A stretch of 50,860 bases of DNA from JBAXGW01 sp037139195 (GCA_037139195.1 JBAXGW010000030.1:1-50860); one strand, 5' to 3'; positions 9,040-18,282 are shown, numbered from the stretch's first letter. The notes: a model not told the origin generated them from the letters alone. Numbers and translations are program-made.

Positions 9040-9483
9040 TTATTTAATTTCTTCGTAGTCATCAAATTTATCATCCTCTTTTTTCATGGTTTTTACGCGT
9101 ACTGCTGATTTTCCTTTAAATCCTTGTAAAAAAGAAGTCATTAAAGACAATACGATACTAAACCAGAATGCATGCCAAAAACCATCTACTTTAAACCCAG
9201 GAACAAAATGAGCTGTAAGCATTATTAAACCAGCATTTATAACAATCAAGAAAATTCCTAATGAAAATATTGTTAATGGAATTGTAAGCGCAACTAATAC
9301 AGGCTTCAAATAACTATTGAAGAACGATAAAAACACTGAAACCATTATAGCTGTAGTAAACTTATCAACCTCAACGCTGTCGAACAAATAATCGGTAAAA
9401 TAAATTGCTAAAGTTGAAATTAATATTTGAATCCCAAATGTTTTAATTCCATCGAAAAAATTAGTAAAAAAAGAAGTGCTCAT
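9040..9483 (-). CDS. Phage-holin-family (4-TM) membrane protein
   Basis: The start is placed at 9483 (MSTSFFTNFFDGIKTFGIQI), giving 147 residues and a 1-base gap after the upstream gene; an in-frame ATG at 9522 would overlap it by 38 bases. Four hydrophobic segments are visible: about 13-31, 40-60, 66-88 and 95-118. The conserved string SFFNSYLKPVLVALTIPLTI is typical of the small membrane protein family PF04020, called 'phage holin family' (YvlD-like). Despite the name these are chromosomal inner-membrane proteins of unknown function. The C-terminal tail is charged and cytoplasmic (VRVKTMKKEDDKFDDYEEIK). Confidence 0.75.
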   Translation of the reverse strand: MSTSFFTNFFDGIKTFGIQILISTLAIYFTDYLFDSVEVDKFTTAIMVSVFLSFFNSYLKPVLVALTIPLTIFSLGIFLIVINAGLIMLTAHFVPGFKVDGFWHAFWFSIVLSLMTSFLQGFKGKSAVRVKTMKKEDDKFDDYEEIK

Positions 9484-9484
9484 A

Positions 9485-12268
9485 TCAAAAATTAGTTGAA
9501 AATGTAATGAATTCCGACCCAAATTTATTCAATTCGGGCGAATATAAAAACCTAAATCCAAAATTAAATGGATAAACAAATCTAAAAAAATGTGTTTCGA
9601 AATTCAAATCAATACCTACTGTATTATATTTCAAATCTTTAGCAAGAAGATAAGTGTCGAATAAATTTATATCAATTCGTTTAATATACGTTAATGTTGC
9701 CAGTTTAAAATCGGGATAACAAAGAGGAAAACGATAACTTGCATTAAGATAATACAATTCTTTTCTATATGTAACAGTATACAATCCTGGATACTCTATT
9801 CGTCCTCTTTGTAACGCATAAATATTATTTCCTTTTATCTTTTTTTGATAGGCACCTTCTAATAGTATTGAATGATGCTTCAAAAGCCCTGGCAAATAAA
9901 ACGAACTTTTACAATATGCCATATCTAACAAGGTATCATTCTTATAAAATGGAATTGCATCAGCCATAAATTCTTCAAAAGCAGTGAAAACAATACCGAA
10001 CTCAGGCCTTAAATCTCTAACAGCCATTCTTTTCATGCTATATAATTGCAATCCGATATCAGCTTTTTCTATATGATACCAGTAATCAGAATTTTTTAGC
10101 TCATATTGGTCAAATCTATAAGAATAATACAAAGTCATCTTTCTATGAAATGAACCTCTAGAAAAATTTAATGGATTAGAAGCATTAATTGAGTATGATT
10201 TCCATTTTACATTTACCGAAGAATTTGTATCTGTAGTTTGTTGATACTGACTTTGCTGATATATTCCATCGAAAACGGTTGCCAAACATTTATATTCAAA
10301 ATTGACATAATTTGTATATGTTAAATCACCCGTTCGTTTATAAACTCCAACCACGGCACTCGCTGTACTTAAATTATTTTGCGACAAAATACTAAAACCA
10401 TTAAGAATTGAATTATCCGAAGGGTTAAAAAAAACAGGAGCCCAGCTATGAATATTTAACAGATGAAGGCCTTTAATATATTTTTTCGACTTATAATTAT
10501 CAACATTTCCATTTGAATATTTCAAAATATTTAAACCCGAAGTATCAATGCCAAAATATTTTTCGTCATCAATATTAGTTTGAGTTTCAACTATGGCAGC
10601 AATTACAGAATCCAAACCTAAGCTTGCCACTCGATATCCATTAGAACCATATTCGCTAAATAAAAGTTGCTTGTTTTGAACAAATGGATTTTTTGCTCCG
10701 TAGCGAACATTGGTCAATTCATATTCATCAGCTGAATTTAATTTTATTGAATGAATGTTTCTTGCACTCCCCTTAGTCGATTCAAAATAAATGGTTTCGC
10801 CATCAACCATTAAATTGGAAATATCGAAGAAACTAGGTTTAAGCACAATATTTTGCTGAGCAGTTTTTAAATTAATTGAATAAATACCTTTTCCTTGCTC
10901 ACTCATTATTATTGCAACAACAACTGTATCTGAAACAAATTTAGGACTGAACAACAAATTACCCTGTGGCATCTTTAATTCAAAAACTACGCTTTTATTC
11001 TGAGCATTTACTATTATTAATTTAGAATCTCCAGATGGATCATTTTCTGACACAGCAATTTTGCTATTATCAGAATTCCATGAAGGTGCATAATAATATT
11101 TGCTTTTAGATATTCTTCGTATAGTTCCAGTTTTAATATTGTAAACAAATAAATCAGAATAGCTTACATTTTCCCATCGAACATTATAAGTTTGCTCAGC
11201 CCAAATTAGTTTATCATTCTTACAATCAACGCTTGACTCCATAACATAACCCGTACTGAGCAATTCAGATTCCTCACCTAAAGAATCAATCAAAACAAAT
11301 TGTTGACTGTATGACAAGCCTGATTTCAGTGCAATTATTTTATTGCTGGAAACATAAAAAGGATATTCATAATTAACGTAATCATCCTTTAAACCTTTGA
11401 TATTAACCTTTGTATAATCTTTTGAATTTGCATGAATTAAATCAAATTTCTTTTTAAAACCGATCTGAGCATCTTTGGTGAATTTATTAATATTCTTACC
11501 ATATTTTTTCTTCACAAATCTATTTGTTGAGGACAAATTTCTTCCTGAAAACACAATTGCATTTGACCAAAAAGATGAATTTATTTTCTCATATCCATAA
11601 GCTACATTCAAATAGCCCATTGAATAATGATTTGGGATGAAATTTTTGTAAGAACCGAAAAATGATTTTTCATAATTTAAATGAATATTTCTATCAAACA
11701 GAGCTGCAGGCTCCATCAGAAAATCAGCCATTCTTCCCCTGCCCGATTCACTGTATTTAGTTTCAAACCAAACTGCATCCCCTTCGAGCAACCAAGGTGG
11801 CAAACAAAGCCCAACAATACCACCAATATATTGTTGCCCCAACAAAACAGAACCAAGTTTTGAAATTCCACTATTAATCAAAGACATTTGTCCAATATGG
11901 CGAAACTCATGAATCACAAGCTGTTTATGCCAAAGTATTGGATATAATGATTGATCTGGCATGGTATAAAATTCAGAACGTTTTGGAGCCCAAATAACCA
12001 TGCCATTAGAAACAGAATTAAATGGATGTAGAATTAGAGGAAATTTCGTTTTATAACATTCAAGTATTTTCAGAAGCGAATCATTATCAGCAAACTTAAT
12101 AACTCTTTCAGCAAAAGGCTTAGCTTGCTCTGGGTATATTAAACTAATTTTTTTGAATTTAATAGTATTCCAAATTGTAAAATCGGGGTCTTGCCCAATG
12201 GAATAGAACTGAGCAAAAGCTATTTCAGTTGAAACTAGAAAAACTAAAAGGAAAAACAGTTTTTTCAT
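9485..12268 (-). CDS. Outer-membrane protein with HExxH peptidase-like domain, beta-propeller and C-terminal barrel
   Basis: A 927-residue exported protein (signal peptide MKKLFFLLVFLVSTEIAFA). Residues about 20-250 hold a gluzincin-like metallopeptidase site: HEFRH at 120-124 and a downstream acidic ligand in LLEGDAVWFET, with Glu at 162. About 280-560 show repeated TolB/WD40-like blades (YYAPSWNSDNSKIAVSEND, LLFSPKFVSDTVVVAI). About 620-927 are beta-barrel-like (LTYTNYVNFEYK, LYYSYRFDQYEL) and the chain ends in an aromatic residue (FSTNF), as outer-membrane barrels do. I infer a zinc peptidase or peptidase-derived protein carried on an outer-membrane barrel. The downstream holin-like gene follows after 1 base, suggesting co-transcription. 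Confidence 0.7.
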   Translation of the reverse strand: MKKLFFLLVFLVSTEIAFAQFYSIGQDPDFTIWNTIKFKKISLIYPEQAKPFAERVIKFADNDSLLKILECYKTKFPLILHPFNSVSNGMVIWAPKRSEFYTMPDQSLYPILWHKQLVIHEFRHIGQMSLINSGISKLGSVLLGQQYIGGIVGLCLPPWLLEGDAVWFETKYSESGRGRMADFLMEPAALFDRNIHLNYEKSFFGSYKNFIPNHYSMGYLNVAYGYEKINSSFWSNAIVFSGRNLSSTNRFVKKKYGKNINKFTKDAQIGFKKKFDLIHANSKDYTKVNIKGLKDDYVNYEYPFYVSSNKIIALKSGLSYSQQFVLIDSLGEESELLSTGYVMESSVDCKNDKLIWAEQTYNVRWENVSYSDLFVYNIKTGTIRRISKSKYYYAPSWNSDNSKIAVSENDPSGDSKLIIVNAQNKSVVFELKMPQGNLLFSPKFVSDTVVVAIIMSEQGKGIYSINLKTAQQNIVLKPSFFDISNLMVDGETIYFESTKGSARNIHSIKLNSADEYELTNVRYGAKNPFVQNKQLLFSEYGSNGYRVASLGLDSVIAAIVETQTNIDDEKYFGIDTSGLNILKYSNGNVDNYKSKKYIKGLHLLNIHSWAPVFFNPSDNSILNGFSILSQNNLSTASAVVGVYKRTGDLTYTNYVNFEYKCLATVFDGIYQQSQYQQTTDTNSSVNVKWKSYSINASNPLNFSRGSFHRKMTLYYSYRFDQYELKNSDYWYHIEKADIGLQLYSMKRMAVRDLRPEFGIVFTAFEEFMADAIPFYKNDTLLDMAYCKSSFYLPGLLKHHSILLEGAYQKKIKGNNIYALQRGRIEYPGLYTVTYRKELYYLNASYRFPLCYPDFKLATLTYIKRIDINLFDTYLLAKDLKYNTVGIDLNFETHFFRFVYPFNFGFRFLYSPELNKFGSEFITFSTNF

Positions 12269-12296
12269 TAAACAAATATTAGTTTCATCAAGCTAT

Positions 12297-13004
12297 TTAT
12301 TTAAACCTGTTCCAAATCACATCATTTGGCAATTCTGCTTTAATAATAATTTGTTCTTTTGTAACTGGATGAACAAATTCCATGGTTCTTGAATGTAAAT
12401 GAATCGAATAATCTTTATTTGCCCGTGTATACCCATATTTATTATCACCGATAATCGGACAGCCCATATAACTTAGCTGTGCACGTATTTGATGATGACG
12501 ACCAGTAATCAATGTAACTTCTAGTAAATAATAGCCATCAACAATAGATATTAGCTTATAATCTAAAATGGCTAGTTTGCTATCTTTTATTTCGGTAGTA
12601 TGGACCGTTGTAATATTTTTTGCTTCGTTTCTTTTTAAATAATTTGATAATCGGTCGGATTCATTTGGAGGCTTAGTTTTTATTATTGCCCAATATTTCT
12701 TTGTTATCTCTTTAGCCTGAAACATTTCGTTAATACGAGCCAAAGCTTTACTTGTTTTAGCAAACAAAACTATTCCGCTCACAGGTCTATCAATACGATG
12801 CGTAACTCCTAAAAAAACATTACCGGGCTTTTCGTATTTTATTTTAATATATTGTTTCACAATATCTTCTAAGGATTCATCACCTGTTTTATCTACCTGT
12901 ACAATATCCGATGACCTTTTGTTTAGAGCCAACAAATGATTATCCTCAAAAATAATATTTAGATTATTAATGGCGGTAGTTTCTCTAGTACTGTTCCTTA
13001 TCAT
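12297..13004 (-). CDS. RluA-family 23S/tRNA pseudouridine synthase
   Basis: A 235-residue enzyme that isomerises uridine to pseudouridine in structured RNA. The catalytic motif HRIDRPVSG lies at 69-77, with the nucleophile Asp72. Downstream signatures are present: AKTSKALARINEMF, KKYWAIIK, and the C-terminal GRHHQIRAQLSYMGCPIIGD followed by KYG. The length fits the short RluA class without an S4 domain. The start ATG at 13002-13004 lies inside the 3' end of panB (20-base overlap), so the two are probably translationally coupled. The exact target uridine cannot be read from the sequence. Confidence 0.9.
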   Translation of the reverse strand: MIRNSTRETTAINNLNIIFEDNHLLALNKRSSDIVQVDKTGDESLEDIVKQYIKIKYEKPGNVFLGVTHRIDRPVSGIVLFAKTSKALARINEMFQAKEITKKYWAIIKTKPPNESDRLSNYLKRNEAKNITTVHTTEIKDSKLAILDYKLISIVDGYYLLEVTLITGRHHQIRAQLSYMGCPIIGDNKYGYTRANKDYSIHLHSRTMEFVHPVTKEQIIIKAELPNDVIWNRFK

Positions 13005-13803
13005 TAGGGAAATCTATATTTTTAACATCAGTAATATAATTTTGAACTGCACCAATTATTTCATCGTGTAAATTATGATAACGACGAAGGAATCGAGGCG
13101 AAAATTCATTATTAATTCCCAGCATATCGTGCAACACTAGTACTTGTCCATCAGTACCAGAGCCCGCTCCAATACCAATTGTTGGTATTTTGCAACTTTC
13201 CGAAACTTTAGTAGCTAAATCTGCAGGAATTTTTTCTAGTACTATGGCAAAGCAACCAATTTGCTCTAACAATTGTGCATCTTCTAATAAGCGCTGAGCC
13301 TCTTCAGCGTCTCTAGCTCGCACTACATAAGTACCAAATTTATGTATTGATTGAGGCGTTAATCCAAGGTGTCCCATTACTGGAATTCCAGCAGACAATA
13401 TTCTATCAACGGATTCTTTAATTTCTCTGCCACCCTCAAGCTTTACCGCCTGAGCTCCTGTTTCTTTCATTATTCGAATTGCAGAATTCAAAGCCTCCTT
13501 AGAGTTTCCTTGATAAGTTCCAAAAGGCAAATCTACAACAACCAATGCACGAGAAACAGCTCTAACAACAGAAGTTCCATGATAAATCATTTGATCCAGC
13601 GTAATAGGCAATGTAGAAGCATGGCCAGCCATCACATTTGAAGCCGAATCGCCAACTAAAATCACATCAATACCAGCATTATCAACTAATTTAGCTAATG
13701 AATAGTCATAAGCGGTTATCATCGATATTTTTTCGCCTTGCAACTTCATTCCATGAAGAACATGCGTAGTTATTTTCTTTAAATATTTTGATTTGTGAAC
13801 CAT
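12985..13803 (-). CDS. panB: 3-methyl-2-oxobutanoate hydroxymethyltransferase
   Basis: A 272-residue cytoplasmic enzyme that makes ketopantoate from alpha-ketoisovalerate and methylene-tetrahydrofolate in pantothenate/CoA synthesis. Signature segments: MITAYDYSLAKLVDNAGID, the metal-binding VGDSASNVMAGH (Asp52, Ser53), DLPFGTYQ (Asp91), KLEGG (Lys121, Glu123), GHLGLTPQSIH, and IGIGAGSGTDGQVLVLHDML. Length and motifs are normal. It leads a minus-strand pair with the RluA-type gene. The methylene-THF requirement gives a loose metabolic tie to metF further along, but no operon link. Confidence 0.95.
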   Translation of the reverse strand: MVHKSKYLKKITTHVLHGMKLQGEKISMITAYDYSLAKLVDNAGIDVILVGDSASNVMAGHASTLPITLDQMIYHGTSVVRAVSRALVVVDLPFGTYQGNSKEALNSAIRIMKETGAQAVKLEGGREIKESVDRILSAGIPVMGHLGLTPQSIHKFGTYVVRARDAEEAQRLLEDAQLLEQIGCFAIVLEKIPADLATKVSESCKIPTIGIGAGSGTDGQVLVLHDMLGINNEFSPRFLRRYHNLHDEIIGAVQNYITDVKNIDFPNDKEQY

Positions 13804-13843
13804 TGCTTTAGTTTAAAGTTCTTAAAGTTAAACGTTTCTGACG

Positions 13844-13867
13844 TTGACTGAGCGGAGTCGAAGTCAA
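13844..13867. repeat. Short imperfect palindrome of the TGAGCGgAGTCGAAG family
   Basis: TTGACTGAGCGGAGTCGAAG plus TCAA forms a 6-bp terminal inverted repeat around the core TGAGCGGAGTCGAAG. The same core recurs at 26146-26165, 40221-40240 and 40306-40325, with a variant at 26104-26122 and 40179-40197. It is an intergenic repeat in the panB upstream region. Confidence 0.7.
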
Positions 13868-13933
13868 AGTTTGAAAGTTCATAAAGTTAAAAAGGTTGAT
13901 AACCCCTTAAATTTATAACTTTTAATATTTCGG

Positions 13934-13941
13934 CAAAGTTA
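13934..13941 (-). promoter_or_regulatory. Candidate panB promoter (-7 element)
   Basis: On the minus strand this reads TAACTTTG, a match to TAnnTTTG. The nearest TTG upstream is 16 bp away rather than 19. The leader to panB would be about 120 bases and would include the short palindrome. Confidence 0.4.
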
Positions 13942-13953
13942 GAAAATTAATAC

Positions 13954-13982
13954 CAAACAAAAAAGTCGCAATTTCTTGCGAC
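13954..13982 (-). terminator. Intrinsic terminator of the DnaB-like gene
   Basis: GTCGCAA / TTGCGAC (13965-13971 with 13976-13982) form a 7-bp stem with a 4-base loop. On the minus strand it is followed by six T residues (13959-13964). It lies 30 bases past the stop codon of the minus-strand DnaB-like gene. Confidence 0.85.
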
Positions 13983-14011
13983 CTCTTGCTTTTGTATAAT
14001 TTTACCTTTGT

Positions 14012-14911
14012 TTAATTCAAATCGGCAAATGAAGCGTACTTTTCAATATAACTCAACCACACTGACTGCTCCCCAGAAACATGATGTTTTGCAATAATAA
14101 TTTCTGCTTTTCCTTTTAAAGAATTACCTTCTTTATCTTCATTAATCATATAATATTCTGGACGATAAAGCATCAATACAGTATCGGCAAAAGTATGCAT
14201 ATCACGATGTAAATCTGTAATTAATGGTTTTTTATTTTCATCACGAACTTCAACTGAGCGAGTAACTGTTGTAAAAACAATTACTGGAATATTTAATTCT
14301 AATGCTAAATTTTTTATATCATGAATTTCTTCTTCCGGTTTTTGTTGATTAGCAATTAATTCAACTGCATCAATCATAATAACATCTATCAAATCGGCAT
14401 ATACCAACTGACGACTTTTTTCAATTAAATTTTGAATAGTAAGAATTCTATTATCAAAAACTTTAATATCAGAGCCCGACAATTCTTCAATTTTTGATTG
14501 AACAAAATCTTTATCCGTTTCTTTTACATTTCCATTGCGAAGTTTAACAATTGGAACTCCTGTTTCTTTTTCAAGCAAACGATTTGCAAGTTGTAAGCCA
14601 TCTCTTTCTAATGAAAACAAGGCAACTCTTTTTGCATTTCTTGTAGCAATATTGTTGGCCATAGAAAGCATAAAAGCGGTTTTTCCCATTCCTGGACGTG
14701 CAGCAATAAGAACTAATTCACCTTTTTTAAAACCTTGTATTTTTGTATCAATTTCGGAAAATCCTGTTTGGATTGCTGAGGGGTTGCTATTAGACAACGT
14801 ATTTGATTGGATATTTTTAATTTCTGGGTTATTTAGCGTTTGACCTATCAGAAATGATAAAGAGTCAAACCCTAATGACTCTGTTTTATCTTCAGTATTA
14901 AATGTGTTCAT
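14012..14911 (-). CDS. Stand-alone DnaB C-terminal-like (RecA-fold) ATPase
   Basis: The start is placed at 14911 (MNTFNTEDKTESLGFDSLSF; 299 residues); an ATG at 14974 would add 21 residues with no clear homology. Residues about 45-295 match the RecA-fold C-terminal domain of replicative helicase DnaB: TGFSEIDTKIQGFKKGELVL, Walker A ARPGMGKT (71-78), SLER with Glu102, Walker B VIMID (Asp181), and the TRSVE segment at 217-221. The DnaB N-terminal primase-interacting domain is missing, and several usual DnaB residues are changed (IDAVELI in place of IDYLQLI, FTTVTRSVE in place of LSQLNRSVE). It is probably a DnaB-derived ATPase rather than the replicative helicase. It has its own terminator. Confidence 0.75.
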   Translation of the reverse strand: MNTFNTEDKTESLGFDSLSFLIGQTLNNPEIKNIQSNTLSNSNPSAIQTGFSEIDTKIQGFKKGELVLIAARPGMGKTAFMLSMANNIATRNAKRVALFSLERDGLQLANRLLEKETGVPIVKLRNGNVKETDKDFVQSKIEELSGSDIKVFDNRILTIQNLIEKSRQLVYADLIDVIMIDAVELIANQQKPEEEIHDIKNLALELNIPVIVFTTVTRSVEVRDENKKPLITDLHRDMHTFADTVLMLYRPEYYMINEDKEGNSLKGKAEIIIAKHHVSGEQSVWLSYIEKYASFADLN

Positions 14912-15020
14912 AATTAATAATTTTAGAAAATAATTTCGTAAAGCAATATTAGTGAAAAAAAAATCAATTGTCAACTAATTATCGACAAGTTTAATATATT
15001 TTGATATAATATATTATTTG

Positions 15021-16961
15021 TTAATAGATTAACAGTTTAAAACTCTTGACAATATTGCTTTTATCGGAATACTTAAGAAAATAGATTCCAGCTGGTAAAT
15101 TATTTAAATTATACATTTTTGATTCACCTGATAAAATAGTTTGTTTTTTGCACGTCCAAACCAATGCACTTTTTGAATCAAAAATACTCAAATCAAATTT
15201 TTCAATATTTTCGGTTGAAGTAATATTTAAAACATTATCAAGAATATATGCATTTATATAATTTCTATTGGACTTTTCAATTCCCGAAATGCAATAATCA
15301 ACAAAAGGAAAATCAACGTACGACATGGAAGAACTTGCAGGATTATAGCTGTAAATCCTATTAGTAGCAATTAACGAATCGCCAGCTACATACATAGCTC
15401 CGCCATTATTTAAATTACAATCATATCTTGGATAATTAGACGAAGAAACGTCTAGTCTAATTTTATGATTTGCCAAAAAAGAATAAGAAATATAGGGCAA
15501 TTTGATATCAATTTCATAAACTGTTCCTGGGTTAATTGATGAAGTATCTGTAGCAAATAACCCATTTCTAAAACGCATTCGCTGAACACCTTCTCCTATT
15601 ATTATTGATTTCCCATTAGGGTAAACGTCAGTTAAACGAACTGTAAAATCAGTATCTTTTCTATCTGAACTTACCACTAAATGAACCAACGGATTTCCAA
15701 GTATCGTAAGATATTCACCCGAATTACATTCAAACAAATTCATACTTGTATAAGAAATATTATCAGCTCGAGCCTCAACAGCAGCCTGATCATAGGGACC
15801 TTGCAATAAATCACTTCTTAAAGTAGAACCTCCAATTGTTGGTGATGGATCTGTTGGGTCGTACTGATATTCACAAAAATAGGCAGAAGAATCGGCATTT
15901 AATGATTTTATAGGGATTGGAATTTGCAAAACGCTGCAATTATCAATGAAACAAAAAGGACCACCGTTATATGGCGCAGGAAAACTTGAAGTTGAAACCC
16001 AATTATTTTTACCAATTCCAAAATATCGAACAACAGGCTCTTGAAGCCAATTATTATTTTCATTCAGCAAATAATAATCAAAAAAACGCAAGGCTAAAGA
16101 ATCACTCCAACCAGTGGCTTCAGGGAAAAACAATTCTCCTTGAGGCTCTGTCCCAACTGATGCAATACCATGCCCTCCGTGCACCCATGGACCAATAAGC
16201 ATTTTATGTTTATCTTTAACTGCTATAGGAGATTGAACTTTAACATCATTAAAAAAATCAATCATTAAATCGGTGTTGTGATCGAACCAGCCTCCAATCA
16301 TAAAAAGAGGAACATTAATAGCATCAGGGTAATTATTAGCTTGTTCTACATACTGCCATGTAATATTTTTTACTTGATTATTTTTCAAAAAAGAAGATAA
16401 TCCATATCCTAGTGCATCTAATTGATCAACGTATTCGGTTCTGTAGGCTCCTCCTGGGTAATACTCTTCATATTTAAATTGCGGAGCCGCAACAACAGGA
16501 ACACAGCATGTTAAATGCGGAGGATTTTCTTTAGCCGTTTGATATTGTATTTTCCCAAGCGCAGAAGGACCCCATGTGCCTACTTTACCAGACGACCATG
16601 ATTGAGCAGCAATCCATTCAACTATATCGTAGCCATCTTTTCCTCTATCAGGCTGGACAACACATGCACCAGCCGATCCATAAAAACATCGCCAATCGGC
16701 AATTACAATTGCATATTTCCCATTTGCAAAATTCTGACCCAAACCTAATGGCAATTGCAATCTGTATAACAAACGATTATAAGGTGTTTGAATTAAAATA
16801 GTAGGATATGTTTGACTACCTGAATTGCTCGGCAAATAAACATCAACCGCTATTTTTTTCCCATCACGCATGACAATAGAGTCTACTGATGGTGTAACCT
16901 GAGAGAAGCTTGAACATGTAGTATAAAAACCAATCACAATTAACAATGCTAACTTTTTCAT
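15021..16961 (-). CDS. Secreted CocE/NonD (peptidase S15) family hydrolase with T9SS sorting domain
   Basis: The start is chosen at 16961, where MKKLALLIVIGFYTTCSSFS gives a proper signal peptide; the product has 646 residues. About residues 25-290 are an alpha/beta-hydrolase of the S15/CocE type: DGKKIAVDVYLPSNSG, YAIVIADWRCFYGSAG, nucleophile Ser133 in GTWGPSALG, acid in GGWFDHNTDLM and His in GPWVHGGHG. About 320-560 are the jelly-roll C-terminal domain of this family. The last 75 residues or so (FDLSIFDSKSALVWTC, NNLPAGIYFLKYSDKSNIVK) are a T9SS type A sorting domain, so the enzyme is exported and surface-bound or released. Likely substrates are X-Pro peptides or ester/amide compounds. 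Confidence 0.88.
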   Translation of the reverse strand: MKKLALLIVIGFYTTCSSFSQVTPSVDSIVMRDGKKIAVDVYLPSNSGSQTYPTILIQTPYNRLLYRLQLPLGLGQNFANGKYAIVIADWRCFYGSAGACVVQPDRGKDGYDIVEWIAAQSWSSGKVGTWGPSALGKIQYQTAKENPPHLTCCVPVVAAPQFKYEEYYPGGAYRTEYVDQLDALGYGLSSFLKNNQVKNITWQYVEQANNYPDAINVPLFMIGGWFDHNTDLMIDFFNDVKVQSPIAVKDKHKMLIGPWVHGGHGIASVGTEPQGELFFPEATGWSDSLALRFFDYYLLNENNNWLQEPVVRYFGIGKNNWVSTSSFPAPYNGGPFCFIDNCSVLQIPIPIKSLNADSSAYFCEYQYDPTDPSPTIGGSTLRSDLLQGPYDQAAVEARADNISYTSMNLFECNSGEYLTILGNPLVHLVVSSDRKDTDFTVRLTDVYPNGKSIIIGEGVQRMRFRNGLFATDTSSINPGTVYEIDIKLPYISYSFLANHKIRLDVSSSNYPRYDCNLNNGGAMYVAGDSLIATNRIYSYNPASSSMSYVDFPFVDYCISGIEKSNRNYINAYILDNVLNITSTENIEKFDLSIFDSKSALVWTCKKQTILSGESKMYNLNNLPAGIYFLKYSDKSNIVKSFKLLIY

Positions 16962-17128
16962 TTTTAGTTTTTTAGTATTAAACAATCAAATCAATGGTTT
17001 TTCATATTAAAGCCATCAAAAATATACTACATCATTAAAAAAAACAATTTAAAACACTGATTTATTTATATTTAACAAGAACTAAAACTAAAAATTTAAA
17101 AATTTAGTGTTTTTTAAAAAAAAATTGT

Positions 17129-17136
17129 TATTTTTG
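17129..17136 (+). promoter_or_regulatory. Candidate promoter for the dihydroorotate dehydrogenase-like gene
   Basis: TATTTTTG matches TAnnTTTG 43 bases before the ATG. The expected -33 position carries GTG rather than TTG. The region is otherwise homopolymeric A/T. Confidence 0.4.
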
Positions 17137-17179
17137 ATATTAATTAAGGTCGATAAAAATAATAAAAAAAAACCATATT

Positions 17180-18214
17180 ATGGCAAATTTAGAAACAACT
17201 TACATGGGGCTTAAGCTTAAAAGTCCAATTATCGCTGGAAGCTGTGGCTTAACAAATTCGATTGAAAATATCAAAGAACTTGCTGCAAAAGGAGCAGGTG
17301 CAATTGTAATCAAATCGATGTTTGAGGAACAAATTTTAATTGAAACTGAAAAGTATATCAAGACCGAAGATAAAGGGATGGATTTGTACACAAAAACTCC
17401 TGCTTCATTCCTTGATAGAAGAGTTCATGATTATGAAGAAGCATACTCATACATTTACGAATATGCAAAAAAGAACACATTAAACACTTACTTGGATTTT
17501 ATTCGTGAAGCAAAAAAATCAGTTGATATTCCTATTATTTCTAGCATTAATTGTACTTCAGCTTACGATTGGCAATCTTATGCAAAAAACATTGAAGATG
17601 CAGGAGCAGATGCTTTAGAATTTAACCTTTATGTTTTGCCTTCCGATTTTAATAGCACTGTTGAAGAAAACGAAAAAGTTTATTACGACGTAATTGATAA
17701 AGTAAAAAACTTTGTAAAAATTCCATATTCTATAAAATTGGGTTATTATTTTTCAGCGTTAGCTCCATCAATTATTAAGCTTTCCGAAAGTGGTGTTAAA
17801 GGACTTGTATTATTCAACAGACCTTACAATCCAGATATTGATATTGAAAACATTTGTTTGAGTGATGGCAATATTTACAGCTCTGATCTAGAGTATGCAC
17901 GCTCTTTACGTTGGATATCAATTCTTTCAGGAAAAGTAAAATGCGATTTAGTTGCCAACACTGGAATTCATAATTACGAAACAGTTATTAAGCAATTATT
18001 AGCTGGTGCACAAGCAGTTGAAATAGTTTCGGCTATCTATAACGATGGATTTGAAGTTATTGAAAAAATTTCTAATGACATTAAATCGTGGATGCAGCGT
18101 CATAATTTTGAAAAAATTGAGGATTTCAGAGGAAAACTTTGCAAATCAAACCTTGAACACCCTGCTGCAATTGAAAGAGTTCAGTTTATGAAATTATACT
18201 CTGGTATAGAATAA
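17180..18214 (+). CDS. Dihydroorotate dehydrogenase-like flavoprotein
   Basis: A 344-residue TIM-barrel protein of the DHOD superfamily. It has MGLKLKSPIIAGSCGLTNSI, GAGAIVIKSMFEEQI, DIPIISSINCTSAYDW (the segment that usually holds the catalytic Cys/Ser and FMN contacts), IPYSIKLGYYFSA, GVKGLVLFNR, and a C-terminal LVANTGIHNYETVIKQLLAG phosphate-binding segment. Bacteroidota commonly carry this 'DHOD-like' paralogue besides the true PyrD. No other pyrimidine gene lies nearby, so I do not call it pyrD. The cofactor is presumably FMN. The gene ends in a run of eight in-frame TAA codons. Confidence 0.82.
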   Translation: MANLETTYMGLKLKSPIIAGSCGLTNSIENIKELAAKGAGAIVIKSMFEEQILIETEKYIKTEDKGMDLYTKTPASFLDRRVHDYEEAYSYIYEYAKKNTLNTYLDFIREAKKSVDIPIISSINCTSAYDWQSYAKNIEDAGADALEFNLYVLPSDFNSTVEENEKVYYDVIDKVKNFVKIPYSIKLGYYFSALAPSIIKLSESGVKGLVLFNRPYNPDIDIENICLSDGNIYSSDLEYARSLRWISILSGKVKCDLVANTGIHNYETVIKQLLAGAQAVEIVSAIYNDGFEVIEKISNDIKSWMQRHNFEKIEDFRGKLCKSNLEHPAAIERVQFMKLYSGIE

Positions 18215-18235
18215 TAATAATAATAATAATAATAA
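18212..18235 (+). repeat. TAA trinucleotide microsatellite forming eight tandem stop codons
   Basis: Starting with the stop codon of the dihydroorotate dehydrogenase-like gene, TAA is repeated eight times in frame. A change in copy number by slippage would leave the protein unchanged. No regulatory role is visible. Confidence 0.9.
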
Positions 18236-18282
18236 TATCACAACAAGGCGTCGAAGAATTCATCTTTCGAAGCTAAAAAACT

